Source: CAYNWT01 sp964450955 (GTDB lineage: Bacteria > Planctomycetota > Planctomycetia > Planctomycetales > Planctomycetaceae). From it: a stretch of 64,000 nt of DNA. This document shows positions 9,441-18,037 of the stretch, in pieces. Where the stretch lies: positions 17,754 to 81,753 of the forward strand of contig CAYVFI010000030.1 of the NCBI GenBank assembly GCA_964450955.1, read 5' to 3'. A program made the position numbers and the translations under genes. The notes below the pieces were generated by a model. That model had not been told where the DNA came from and ran no database searches. It was given only the letters and a program-made list of their open reading frames with translations. Numbering within the stretch: the stretch's first letter is position 1; the number at the start of each line of letters is the position of its first letter.

Positions 9441-9647
9441 GCATTACGGCCTATCGGCGGAAAGGGCTTGACCTGTTTTACAGCAGGATTTAACTTCCCG
9501 GCTCAACTGCGAGATTCCTCGCACTCACTTCACACATCCCCCCTCTCAAACTCTCCTCCCTCCGACGCAAGTTGGTCCGCTTTGCTCAAGGCGGCGATCG
9601 CGCGTCACACTCTCTCCCGAGTGACTGTTTCCGGAAAGGAATCCCCG

Positions 9648-9992
9648 ATGAAACAATTGCGCGTACTGTGCCTGAGCCTGGCACTTATGTTTTCACTAAG
9701 TGGCTGCTGCTGCGGCCTGTTTGGCCACGGTGGTGGTGGCTATGGAGCTGGATACCCTGGCGGCTGTAGCAGCTGCGGCGGTGCCGGTGGCGGATTTTAT
9801 GGCGGCGCCCCTGTTGGCGGCGGAGCCTTCTACGGTCCCGGAGCAGCGACTGGTGGCTGTGGCCCCGGCGGCTGTGGCACAACAGCATTCCCATCTGGCG
9901 CGTCACTATACGGTGGCCCATCGGCAGCAGCGACCGGCCTCCAGCCTGGACCGGTTGCCTTCGCCCCAATGCAAGCAATCCAAACATACTAA
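9648..9992 (+). CDS. Small Gly-rich lipoprotein
   Basis: 114 residues. The ATG at 9648 follows GGAAAGGAA at the right spacing; the same frame is open upstream but lacks a ribosome binding site. A lipoprotein signal peptide ends in the lipobox LSGC, with Cys20 as the acylation site and CC directly after. The mature part is almost entirely Gly, Ala, Pro, Tyr and Cys ('GHGGGGYGAGYPGG', 'GGCGPGGCG'), so it is low-complexity with no enzyme domain. Such short Gly/Cys-rich lipoproteins are common in planctomycetes; a cell-envelope structural role is plausible but unproven. The preceding 150 bp are notably pyrimidine-rich. Confidence 0.7.
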   Translation: MKQLRVLCLSLALMFSLSGCCCGLFGHGGGGYGAGYPGGCSSCGGAGGGFYGGAPVGGGAFYGPGAATGGCGPGGCGTTAFPSGASLYGGPSAAATGLQPGPVAFAPMQAIQTY

Positions 9993-10023
9993 GAACCAGC
10001 GAAAGCTGAGACCGGAAACAAAG

Positions 10024-10057
10024 AAGCGATCACACCAAAAAGTGTGATCGCTTTTTT
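10024..10057 (+). terminator. Rho-independent terminator
   Basis: A 12-bp perfect stem (AAGCGATCACAC, 10024-10035, with 10042-10053) has a CAAAAA loop and continues into TTTT. It ends the lipoprotein gene. In the other direction the A-rich 5' side gives Ts, so it can also serve the convergent helicase gene ending at 10087. Confidence 0.9.
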
Positions 10058-10086
10058 CGTTGTCCTGATTTGGCAGTCAGCCCGGG

Positions 10087-12873
10087 CTACTTGTCCTTGC
10101 GTTTCTTAGCCTTGCTGTAGCCAAACTTTTTACCGGAACCAAACTTACGCGGCCCGCGAGGCTTCCGACTACCACCACCTTGTGGGCCCCTGGACTGCGT
10201 TCCGGAATCAGCATCCGTGGCAACCGTCAGTCGCATTTGTCGGCCAACAACTCGCGTGTGATACAACTGCTGTTCAATCTCACGCGGCATGTCGTCCGGA
10301 AGATCAATCGTCGTATACGACTGCTGGATATTGATGTGCCCAATCGCTTTGCCATCAATACCGCCCTCGTTCGCAACAGCACCAACAATGTTGCCGGGCT
10401 TCACACCGTCTTTCCAACCAATGGCAATGCGGTAGCGTTTCTTCCCGGCTTCCGGCGGCCCAACAACCCGTTCTCGCCTGTTGCTGTCTCGACCACCCTG
10501 GCGGTCCGATCGCTCGTTGCGATCGAACTTTGGCTTTGGCTTGTCTTTCTTCAGGAAAAACGGACGACGCCCCTGAGCCATCCTCGCTACAGCAGCAGCA
10601 ATCACGTCCATCGACAAACCGGTTTCTTTTGAGTGCTCAGCCAGCATCTCCTGGAAGAACGAACAATCCAGCTCCTCAGCAGTTTTACTGATCTTGTCCT
10701 TGTAACGCTTCACCCTGATCGCGTTGATTTCATCAGCAGTCGGAGCCTCAATGACTTCGATCGGTTGCTTCGTGACATGTTCAATCGAACGCAGTCGTCC
10801 TCGCTGCGAACGAGTCAGGAAGATGATCGCTTCCCCCTTCCGACCCGCGCGGCCGGTTCGACCAATGCGGTGGATGTACGACTCGGTTCCATGAGGCAGA
10901 TCGTAGTTAAACACGTGACTGATGCGTTCGACGTCCAGCCCGCGAGCCGCAACGTCAGTCGCAACAAGAATATTCAAACGACCTTTCTTGAGCTGCGTGA
11001 TGGTTCGCTCACGAGTCTTCTGTGGCATGTCACCATTAAGAGCAACGGCAGAAAAACCTTCGTGGTTCAACTGTTCTGCAACAGTGACCGTCGATTCCTT
11101 GGTCTTCGTGAACACGATAATGCCATCGGTTTCTTCGACTTCCAGGATCCGCTTAAGGACGTTGATCTTCTCGCGACCGACGGTAAAGATCGCCCGCTGC
11201 CGAATTGACTCGGCGGTCATTGTCTTCGTCTTAATCGTGATCCGTGCCGGATCGTTTAGGTAGTGCTGAGCAATCCCACGAATCGGAGCGGGCAGGGTGG
11301 CTGAGAACAACGCAACCTGACGCTGTTCAGGAGCCTGTTCCAGAACAAACTGCACGTCTTCCAGGAAGCCCATGTTGAGCATCTCGTCAGCTTCGTCGAG
11401 AACCAAACACTTCAAACCACTTAGATCCAGTGTGCCTCGCTTGATGTGGTCGATGACGCGTCCCGGCGTTCCCACAACAATCTCAACACCACGTTTCAAC
11501 TGTCTGAACTGCTGACTGTAGTCGGCTCCGCCGTAAATCGTGGCGATGTTGAGTCCCCGCATCTCAGACCCGTACTGAGCGAACGACGCACCAACCTGCA
11601 TCGCAAGTTCGCGTGTCGGAGCCAGAACCAAAACCTGCGGCTTCTTAGGACCGATCTCAATCTTCGACAGAATTGGCAAAGCGAACGCGGCCGTCTTGCC
11701 TGTACCGGTCTGCGACTGAGCCAACACATCGCGGCCATCCAGCATGAACGGAATGATCTCCGCCTGAATCTCCGTTGGCTTATCGTAACCCTGCTTCGCA
11801 ACAGCCGCCTGCACCTGGGCACTCAACGGAATCGCAAGGAAGCCATTTTCCACCTCAACCACTTCCTCTGGTTCCACCACCACTTCAGGCGTTGGCTCAA
11901 CTGATTCAGCAGCATCAGGTAGGTCCGCTGTTGGTTCAACCACCTCAGGAACAACCTCAACGACAGGCTCCGCAGCAACTTCAACGTCGTGAGCTACAGG
12001 TTCCTCAACCGGAACAACCTTTGGTTCCGGCGGGGCAGGGACTGGCTCGTCGCGAACAGCGTCTACTGCCGCCGACTCGGCCAGAACCGGCTTCACAGGG
12101 ACCGAGGGAAGAACAGACTCAGCAACGTACGGCTCAGGAACCTTAAACGACTCAGACACCGGCGGCAGCTCTTCTTCGGCAACCGGAGCCTTTGGTTCCA
12201 CGACCGGTTTAGGCGGTTCTGCAGCAACCGGCTCGTCCAATTCGGCCTTCTTAACGAAATCAGAGTCCATCAGCGAAATCGGAACCATCCTGGCTTGCTC
12301 AATGGCCGGCGCTGGCGGCTCGACAACTACATCAGCTTCCACTGGCTCAGGATCGCTGGCAACAGATTCATGCTGGGCAACTTCCGCGGCAGGCTCAACC
12401 GGTTCGTCCACTTTGGCATTCTTGTAGAGATCTGAGTCCATCAGCGAAATCGGCGCCATTCTGGCCCGTTCGATAACCGGCGCTGGTGGCTCGACAACTG
12501 CGTCGGGTTCCGCTGACTCGGCAGCCTCTGGCTCGATAGGTGCGGGCTCTTCTTCAACCGCCGCGCCCTCTTCGTCAGCGACTTCCGGCTTACATGGAAC
12601 CGGTTCAGCCGCCTCCGTAACCGGAGCCGTAAGAGGATCCGCGGCCACTTCCATTCGCGCTTCTTCAACCGGCCCCGTCACCACATCCACGTGCGTGAAG
12701 AACAAGTCATCCATACCGGGCAACATCATTTGAGCCGGCTGTTCGGTGTACTGCAGAGCTTCCTGAACAGCATCAACGGCATTGTCCGGGTTCGCAGTTG
12801 TGTCGTCACAATCAACGGTAAACGAAGCAATGACATCGTCCGGAGACGGACCCTGGGTGTGATTTTCAGACAT
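10087..12873 (-). CDS. DEAD-box RNA helicase (DeaD/CsdA-like) with long acidic N-terminal extension
   Basis: 928 residues from the ATG at 12873 (GGAAG 7 bases upstream); the frame stays open for 15 more codons. Residues 1-350 are a Pro/Glu/Val/Ala-rich low-complexity extension with two copies of a ~35-residue unit centred on 'PISLMDSD'. The core follows with all helicase motifs: Q motif ('GYDKPTEIQ'), I 'AQSQTGTGKT' (about 385), Ia 'PTRELAMQ', Ib 'TPGRVIDH', II 'VLDEADEM' (about 490), III 'FSATLP', V 'ATDVAARGLD' and VI 'HRIGRTGRAGR'. The C-terminus has a DbpA-type RNA-binding fold ('YRIAIGWKDGVKPGNIVGAV', about 810-895) and a basic Gly/Arg/Lys tail. Expected roles are ribosome assembly, RNA decay and cold adaptation. 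The N-terminal extension is the odd part; most DeaD proteins have none. Confidence 0.93.
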   Translation of the reverse strand: MSENHTQGPSPDDVIASFTVDCDDTTANPDNAVDAVQEALQYTEQPAQMMLPGMDDLFFTHVDVVTGPVEEARMEVAADPLTAPVTEAAEPVPCKPEVADEEGAAVEEEPAPIEPEAAESAEPDAVVEPPAPVIERARMAPISLMDSDLYKNAKVDEPVEPAAEVAQHESVASDPEPVEADVVVEPPAPAIEQARMVPISLMDSDFVKKAELDEPVAAEPPKPVVEPKAPVAEEELPPVSESFKVPEPYVAESVLPSVPVKPVLAESAAVDAVRDEPVPAPPEPKVVPVEEPVAHDVEVAAEPVVEVVPEVVEPTADLPDAAESVEPTPEVVVEPEEVVEVENGFLAIPLSAQVQAAVAKQGYDKPTEIQAEIIPFMLDGRDVLAQSQTGTGKTAAFALPILSKIEIGPKKPQVLVLAPTRELAMQVGASFAQYGSEMRGLNIATIYGGADYSQQFRQLKRGVEIVVGTPGRVIDHIKRGTLDLSGLKCLVLDEADEMLNMGFLEDVQFVLEQAPEQRQVALFSATLPAPIRGIAQHYLNDPARITIKTKTMTAESIRQRAIFTVGREKINVLKRILEVEETDGIIVFTKTKESTVTVAEQLNHEGFSAVALNGDMPQKTRERTITQLKKGRLNILVATDVAARGLDVERISHVFNYDLPHGTESYIHRIGRTGRAGRKGEAIIFLTRSQRGRLRSIEHVTKQPIEVIEAPTADEINAIRVKRYKDKISKTAEELDCSFFQEMLAEHSKETGLSMDVIAAAVARMAQGRRPFFLKKDKPKPKFDRNERSDRQGGRDSNRRERVVGPPEAGKKRYRIAIGWKDGVKPGNIVGAVANEGGIDGKAIGHINIQQSYTTIDLPDDMPREIEQQLYHTRVVGRQMRLTVATDADSGTQSRGPQGGGSRKPRGPRKFGSGKKFGYSKAKKRKDK

Positions 12874-13295
12874 CAGAATTCTTCCGATAGGTGTTTCGCT
12901 GCCATCGTTTGAAGGCAACGCGAGCGCAAGTCAAAACAGCCAAGTAGAAAAGGCGACGAATTGGGCGTACGCATCTGTGTTACACAAGGTGCGACGCTGC
13001 TTCGTTTACTTGCGTTTCTCGATTCGCCGGCGAAACCCGGGGAGACAACACTCGGAAGACTTGTCGCTGAGCCATTTTCAATCGCCGCAATCTGTTGATG
13101 CGACGCACGTCCGATCCGGCCAACAGGGCCGATCAATCAAGGCTGTGCAACCTTGAAGGCTCATTCACTGGCCAAAGTATAGCAATCACGACCCATCGGA
13201 CAGCACAAAGGTTCGGAAAACACTCTTTTCAGTCAAGAGCCCCCGCGAGGTTTGCCTAACCGGACATGGCTACGGTTCCACACGTTCACCGTGAC
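12874..13295. other. Intergenic region upstream of the helicase gene
   Basis: About 420 bp between the helicase start and the end of the SUKH pseudogene. I see no gene. It likely holds a long helicase leader, as cold-shock RNA helicases often have. The 14-mer TTGCCTAACCGGAC at 13252-13265 recurs exactly at 27851-27864 in another intergenic region. Confidence 0.45.
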
Positions 13296-14042
13296 TCACT
13301 GCCACTGTGCTTCGTGCTCCGAACCAGGCGTGTAGTACTTCCGCATGTACGGAACCGGCCCCGGTGGGCTATCCACCCAATTGCCCGATTCGTCCAGCAC
13401 GAACTCACCAAACTCCAACCTGGTCGCCACATTTTCCAGCCAATGCGCCCACGAAATGGTCTGCCACTCTGCATTGGCCTCATCGAAGTAGTACACAGCT
13501 CCGGTCTCCACGTGGACCAGAATCTGGTATACGTCCCAGCCGCCGACCGCAATCCAGCCGGGGTGCCAACTGTACGATGGCACAGAGTCCGTATCCAGCG
13601 GTTGCAGTTCGAAGCCACTGTGGATCTCGACCATTTCAGTACAAACACGATCGATCCACTCAGCATTCCACAGTTCATTCAATCCAATGAACGGACCACC
13701 CGATCCGTTGTGAACTTTCAGGGAGGCCCTCACATCGCCCGGCAACCGTTAGCCGAGTTTGAACTCAAGTTCCGCCAGCTCTTCGTCCGTGATTGGTGGG
13801 CCAAGTTGTTCTACGTAGCTACCGCTATGCTTCCGCAAGCCGGCCTCGATTCTTCGCCAAATTGCATCAACCTCTGCCTGTCGCTGCACGTCATACTGCT
13901 GGATCGCAAGCACCGCTGGTGTCCCCAGACGATTCTTGTGCCTTGGCCGATCCAGCCAACAAATCGACCACAAGCATGCGGTCGCAACGATCCCGTAAAA
14001 TAAAACAAGCCACCAGAAGCGGCTCTTGCGAGACTTCCTCAT
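13296..14042 (-). pseudogene. Membrane-anchored SMI1/KNR4 (SUKH) paralogue interrupted by in-frame TAA
   Basis: Read through one stop, this frame encodes about 248 residues closely matching the intact gene at 14565-15290. Shared features are an N-terminal membrane segment ('WWLVLFYGIVATACLWSICW'), 'LDRPRHKNRLG', 'EQLGPPITDEELAELEFKLG', 'RASLKVHNGS', 'HPGWIAVGGWDVYQI' and 'WLENVATRLE'. Codon 98 is TAA (13749-13751), exactly where the paralogue has Tyr of 'ELGYALP', so a one-base change of TAC or TAT explains it. Both flanks are in the same frame and otherwise intact. SUKH proteins are often immunity proteins against polymorphic toxins. The start ATG (14042) overlaps the previous gene's TGA, so the operon reads mobile part last. 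It could be a recent nonsense mutation, a sequencing error, or two separately translated halves; 13745 is only a weak internal start (TTG). Confidence 0.75.
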
Positions 14043-14572
14043 GGGAAGTAACTCACGAAGGTGCCGGGCATCCGTTCTCGAAGCATGGCCACCGCCTCTT
14101 CGCTCACCCCCGCTTGTTTCAGAACAACCCACTGAAGGCTCCCGATCGCGGCAATCTTGTCCAAATCGGAATCAACAAGTCGAGTGTCGTAGATTTGCAA
14201 AATCGCGAGCCGCTTCAGTCGAGAAATCGATGTCAGCACTTCCCGCACATCCTCCTCCTTACCATCCAGATTGATCAGAATAATGTCACGGTTCCAATCG
14301 TCACCGCCAAGTGCCTTAGCCGTTCGTGTAAGCAGTGTGGGCCAGTCATCGTCCTCGAGTACCGGATGCCGCGTTTCCGTTTCGAACGATTCAACGGCGG
14401 GCGAAGCAGCCACCTGTTTCTGCGCGTAAATTCGCAGCGCTTCGTTTCCCAGAAACATCGCAGACCAGATTCCCAACACCGCCCACAGATGACGATGCCA
14501 GCGCCACCGCTTCTTCTTCACGGGTTGAGCGACTATCGGTTCGCCACGCGTCTCCTGATTGGTATCAGTCAC
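14039..14572 (-). CDS. Small membrane protein with LRR-like C-terminus
   Basis: 177 residues from GTG 14572, which overlaps the stop of the upstream SUKH gene by 8 bp; its own TGA overlaps the next ATG by 4 bp. Translational coupling is therefore likely. The N-terminus is basic ('VKKKRWRWHRHLW') and leads into one membrane segment ('LWAVLGIWSAMFLGNEALRI'). The exported C-terminal half ('LTSISRLKRLAILQIYDTRL', 'LDKIAAIGSLQWVVLKQAGVS') has the spacing of short leucine-rich repeats common in planctomycete exported proteins. No catalytic motif is seen. Its position between two SUKH paralogues suggests one functional unit, perhaps a recognition or immunity cluster; this is inference. Confidence 0.65.
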   Translation of the reverse strand: MTDTNQETRGEPIVAQPVKKKRWRWHRHLWAVLGIWSAMFLGNEALRIYAQKQVAASPAVESFETETRHPVLEDDDWPTLLTRTAKALGGDDWNRDIILINLDGKEEDVREVLTSISRLKRLAILQIYDTRLVDSDLDKIAAIGSLQWVVLKQAGVSEEAVAMLRERMPGTFVSYFP

Positions 14573-15290
14573 CGTCTACCACCTCTGAACCCGGAGTGTC
14601 GTAATCAAGATCTTTGGTCCAGTCACCCGGTTCACCAGGCACTGGCCGAATATCGCCTGATTCCAACCGTGTCGCAATATTCTCCAGCCAACGCATCCAC
14701 GACGAAGCCTGCCAAACACCACTACTTTCATCGAACCAGCACACCGCGCCGGTTTCAAGGTTCACGAATATCTCGTAGACCTGCCAGCCACCAACCGGAA
14801 TCCACCCTGGATGCCACCAGTAGCGATCAGACACTTCCGGTTCCAACGGCTCCTGAATGTACCCGACCGCGTCGCTGATATACATATCCCGCGTCGATAC
14901 CATTCCAGCTCCATCGTAAAGCCGGTACAGAGACACAAACTCACGCCGCGTCCCGTTGTGGATTCGCAACGACGCTCTCAATGCAGCCGGCAGCGCGTAG
15001 CCAAGTTCGTTCTCGACTTCAGCAAGTTCGTCTTCACTGATCGGCGGGTTCAACTGTTCGACGTAGCCGTTGTCGAACCCAGCCAGAACACGTTCTATCC
15101 GAACCCACAAAGATTCAATCTTCTTACGAACTCTCTCATCATCCCGCTGGATGGCATCCACCGACGATAAACCAAGTCGGTTCACATGTCGGGGCCGCTC
15201 AAGCCAACGAATCGACCACCAACATCCAATCACGACCAACGCGTACAACACGATGAGTCTTACCGAGACATGTGGAAGCGATCTGGCCAA
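14565..15290 (-). CDS. Membrane-anchored SMI1/KNR4 (SUKH) family protein
   Basis: 241 residues. A TGA lies three codons upstream, so the first possible start is TTG 15290. Residues 11-27 form a membrane anchor ('LIVLYALVVIGCWWSIRW'), followed by a short helical linker. The SUKH domain runs from 'PPISEDELAEVENELGYALP' through 'ALRASLRIHNGT' and 'YWWHPGWIPVGGW' to 'WLENIATRLESGD'. The pattern 'isedElaevE.eLgy.LP..lr.sL.ihNG' is typical of SMI1/KNR4. The family supplies many immunity proteins of contact-dependent toxin systems, but also has general scaffold members. It is the first gene of a tightly overlapping three-gene operon whose last gene is a broken copy of this one. No toxin gene is adjacent. 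Confidence 0.78.
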   Translation of the reverse strand: MARSLPHVSVRLIVLYALVVIGCWWSIRWLERPRHVNRLGLSSVDAIQRDDERVRKKIESLWVRIERVLAGFDNGYVEQLNPPISEDELAEVENELGYALPAALRASLRIHNGTRREFVSLYRLYDGAGMVSTRDMYISDAVGYIQEPLEPEVSDRYWWHPGWIPVGGWQVYEIFVNLETGAVCWFDESSGVWQASSWMRWLENIATRLESGDIRPVPGEPGDWTKDLDYDTPGSEVVDGD

Positions 15291-15598
15291 TTGCTTTCAA
15301 TCCGATAAACAAGAATCGGCCACCGCGACATCAGTGGGTGTATCCCGGATTCGCCAAGAATAATGATACCCGGAAGTTCGTATTCCTGCCTCCAGCCAGC
15401 GCCCGTGCAACCAACAAACCGCCGCCTAAAGGCAGGAGTACGCCGCATTGAGATTGAGCAGGCCCGCCTACTTTGGCTAAAGGCGGCTTGGTGGACGATG
15501 GATAAGAGGATGCCCGCCCCGCAAACGGCCACACGCCCCTAACGCGTAACTTCGCACTGCACAAGCGACTGGACTGACGGTATCATAAGGGCCCCGCC
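15291..15598. other. Intergenic region with repeat-like GC-rich segments
   Basis: Divergent promoter region between the SUKH operon and the PSD1 gene, with no gene seen. 15415-15500 contains CCGCC(T)AAAGGC-type short inverted segments (CCGCCTAAAGGCAGG and GGCTAAAGGCGGC) that look like debris of an intergenic repeat. Confidence 0.4.
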
Positions 15599-18037
15599 AT
15601 GATCACTCGCCCCACCGTCCTCATCCTGCTCCTCACAAGCGTGGCCCTCGGACAGACCGATGGCCAACGCCGCACCCAGATTGCATTCTTCGAACAGAAC
15701 ATCCGCCCGATCCTCACATCGCAGTGCGTGAAGTGTCATGGTTCGAAAAAGCAGGAAGCCGAACTTCGGCTGGACTCTCGGGCAGCAATGTTGAACGGCG
15801 GCGAGTCAGGCCCGGCAGTTTTTCCCGGAAGACCAGGCCAGAGCTTACTACTGAAAGCGCTGCACTATGACGAACTGGAAATGCCACCGTCCGGCAAACT
15901 TCCAACGCGCGACATAGCGAAGTTCAGGCACTGGATCGCTTCGGGAGCCGTCTGGCCTGAAGACGCGACCATCCGCGAGGCGACCGCAACCATCACTGAC
16001 GCAGACCGCAACTGGTGGGCCTTCCGCGAACTCAGGCAACCAGCAGTTCCGCAAATACCGCTCAGCATGTGCAGCGAAAACGAAATCGATCGTTTCGTAT
16101 TCGCCGCGCTCGACGCGAAAGGCATGCGACCGGCTCCGACTGCCGACAAGACAACGCTGGTTCGCCGAGCGTACTTCGACATCCTCGGGCTGCCGCCTAC
16201 CCCAGCTCAGATTGACGACTTCGTTGGTAACAATTCACCCAACGCGTGGGAACAGTTAATCGATCAGCTGCTCGCCAGCCCGCACTACGGCGAACACTGG
16301 GCCAGGCACTGGTTCGACGTCGTTCGCTACGCCGAATCCGATGGCTGGAACCAGGACGCCTACCGCCCGCACATTCATCGTTACCGAGACTACGTCGTCA
16401 AGTCCTTCAACAGCGATCGCCCCTGGCCGCAGTTCGTCCGGCAGCAACTCGCGGGCGACGAAATGCCTGACGACAATCCAGAGAACCTCGCTGCCACCGG
16501 CTTCCTGCGTTTGGGTATCTACGAATACAACCAGCGCGATGCGAAGGGTCAGTGGAACGACATCATGAACGAAATGACCGATGTCGCCGGCGACGTATTC
16601 CTCGGCGTCGGCATGGCCTGCGCACGTTGCCACGATCACAAGTTCGATCCGATCCTTCAACGCGACTACTTCGCGCTGCGGGCGTTTTTCGAACCAATCG
16701 AATGGCGCGACGATTTGCTGTACGCAACGGACAAACAACAAGCCGATCACGCGAACCAGACGGAAGCGTGGCGGCAGGAAGCCGCAGAGGTGCTCGCAAA
16801 AATCGACGCGTTGCTGAAGCCGTACCACGACAGGAAATGGAAATCGACCGTCGATAAGTTCCCGTTGGACATTCAGGCGTGCTTCAACAAGCCCGTCGCC
16901 GAACGCACTTCGTGGGAACACCAGATGGCGTATCTGGTCAGTCGGCAGTTCGAAGAAGAAGCCGGCGGCCCGCTGAAGAGCATGAAGAAAGCCGACAAGG
17001 CAAAATACGAAGAATTCAAAAAGGAACTTGCGAAGTTCAACAGCACGAAACCGAAACCACTGCCTAAAGTCATGGCTGCAACAGACTTCAATGGCCAACC
17101 GGCTCCAACGAAGATCCAGGACACCAACACTGTCGTCAAACCCGCATTCCTAACCGTTCTTGCATCAAAGCCAGCGGTAAGCACTGGCTCGTTAGCAGGC
17201 CCCGACGCACACACAACCGGCCGCCGTACCGCACTTGCTAAGTGGATCACCGAACCAACCAACCCACTGACTAATCGCGTTATCGTCAACCGCATCTGGC
17301 AGTATCACTTCGGCCGGGGCCTGGTCAGCACACCCAACGACTTCGGCGAACAAGGCCAAACTCCAACACACCCCGAACTCCTGGACTGGCTTACCACAAC
17401 ATTCATCAACAACGGTTCCACCTTCAAACGCTTACACAAACGCATCCTCATGTCGGCCACATGGCAGCAATCCGCCACGAACCCGAACGCCGATGACTAC
17501 GCAAAGCGCGACCCCAACGAAAACCTCCTTTGGCGCGCACCGGTACGGCGACTTAGTGCCGAACAAATCCGCGATGCCATGCTGCTAACCAGCAACGAAC
17601 TGAACCGAAAGATTGGCGGACCAAGCGTCGATCTGAAGAAGCACCGGCGTTCGCTGTACATCAAAAGTCTCCGCAACAAGCCGGACGCATTCCTGCATCA
17701 ATTCGACATGGCCAACGGACTGAAAAGCGTCGCTGAAAGGAACTCGACCACCACGCCGACCCAAGCGCTCATGATGATCAACGGCGACTATCCACTAGCG
17801 CGAGCAAAGGCGTTCGCCAAACACCTGACAGGGTTGAAGTTCGGAACAACTGACCAACTCGTTCAGTTTGCGTTCCACTCAACAATCGGCCGCACACTCG
17901 ACGATAAAGAAAAACACCGCGCCGCCAGCTTCCTTGGCTGCAGCCTGGCAGACGAACCGACAACAATCGAACCGGCCAGGCTAACCGACTTCTGTCACAT
18001 CCTGTTCAACTCAAACGAGTTCCTGTATGTCGACTAA
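15599..18037 (+). CDS. Planctomycete cytochrome / DUF1549-DUF1553 protein (PSCyt1-PSCyt2-PSD1)
   Basis: 812 residues with a signal peptide (residues 1-19). The N-terminal cytochrome c-like domain carries the haem motif CVKCH (43-47) and the typical 'DSRAAMLNGGESGPAVFPG' and 'MPPSGKLP'. DUF1549 follows ('DRFVFAALDAKGMRPAPTAD', 'HWARHWFDVVRYAESDG'), including 'GMACARCHDHKFDPILQRDYF' in its second half, a second CxxCH. The C-terminal DUF1553 part has 'NPLTNRVIVNRIWQYHFGRG' and 'LSAEQIRDAML'. These proteins are almost limited to Planctomycetes and Verrucomicrobia, act outside the cytoplasm and are thought to serve electron transfer or polymer degradation. The stop overlaps the following DUF1501 gene by 11 bp, the usual partner arrangement. 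A short Lys/Glu insert around 450-480 is the only unusual feature. Confidence 0.93.
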   Translation: MITRPTVLILLLTSVALGQTDGQRRTQIAFFEQNIRPILTSQCVKCHGSKKQEAELRLDSRAAMLNGGESGPAVFPGRPGQSLLLKALHYDELEMPPSGKLPTRDIAKFRHWIASGAVWPEDATIREATATITDADRNWWAFRELRQPAVPQIPLSMCSENEIDRFVFAALDAKGMRPAPTADKTTLVRRAYFDILGLPPTPAQIDDFVGNNSPNAWEQLIDQLLASPHYGEHWARHWFDVVRYAESDGWNQDAYRPHIHRYRDYVVKSFNSDRPWPQFVRQQLAGDEMPDDNPENLAATGFLRLGIYEYNQRDAKGQWNDIMNEMTDVAGDVFLGVGMACARCHDHKFDPILQRDYFALRAFFEPIEWRDDLLYATDKQQADHANQTEAWRQEAAEVLAKIDALLKPYHDRKWKSTVDKFPLDIQACFNKPVAERTSWEHQMAYLVSRQFEEEAGGPLKSMKKADKAKYEEFKKELAKFNSTKPKPLPKVMAATDFNGQPAPTKIQDTNTVVKPAFLTVLASKPAVSTGSLAGPDAHTTGRRTALAKWITEPTNPLTNRVIVNRIWQYHFGRGLVSTPNDFGEQGQTPTHPELLDWLTTTFINNGSTFKRLHKRILMSATWQQSATNPNADDYAKRDPNENLLWRAPVRRLSAEQIRDAMLLTSNELNRKIGGPSVDLKKHRRSLYIKSLRNKPDAFLHQFDMANGLKSVAERNSTTTPTQALMMINGDYPLARAKAFAKHLTGLKFGTTDQLVQFAFHSTIGRTLDDKEKHRAASFLGCSLADEPTTIEPARLTDFCHILFNSNEFLYVD

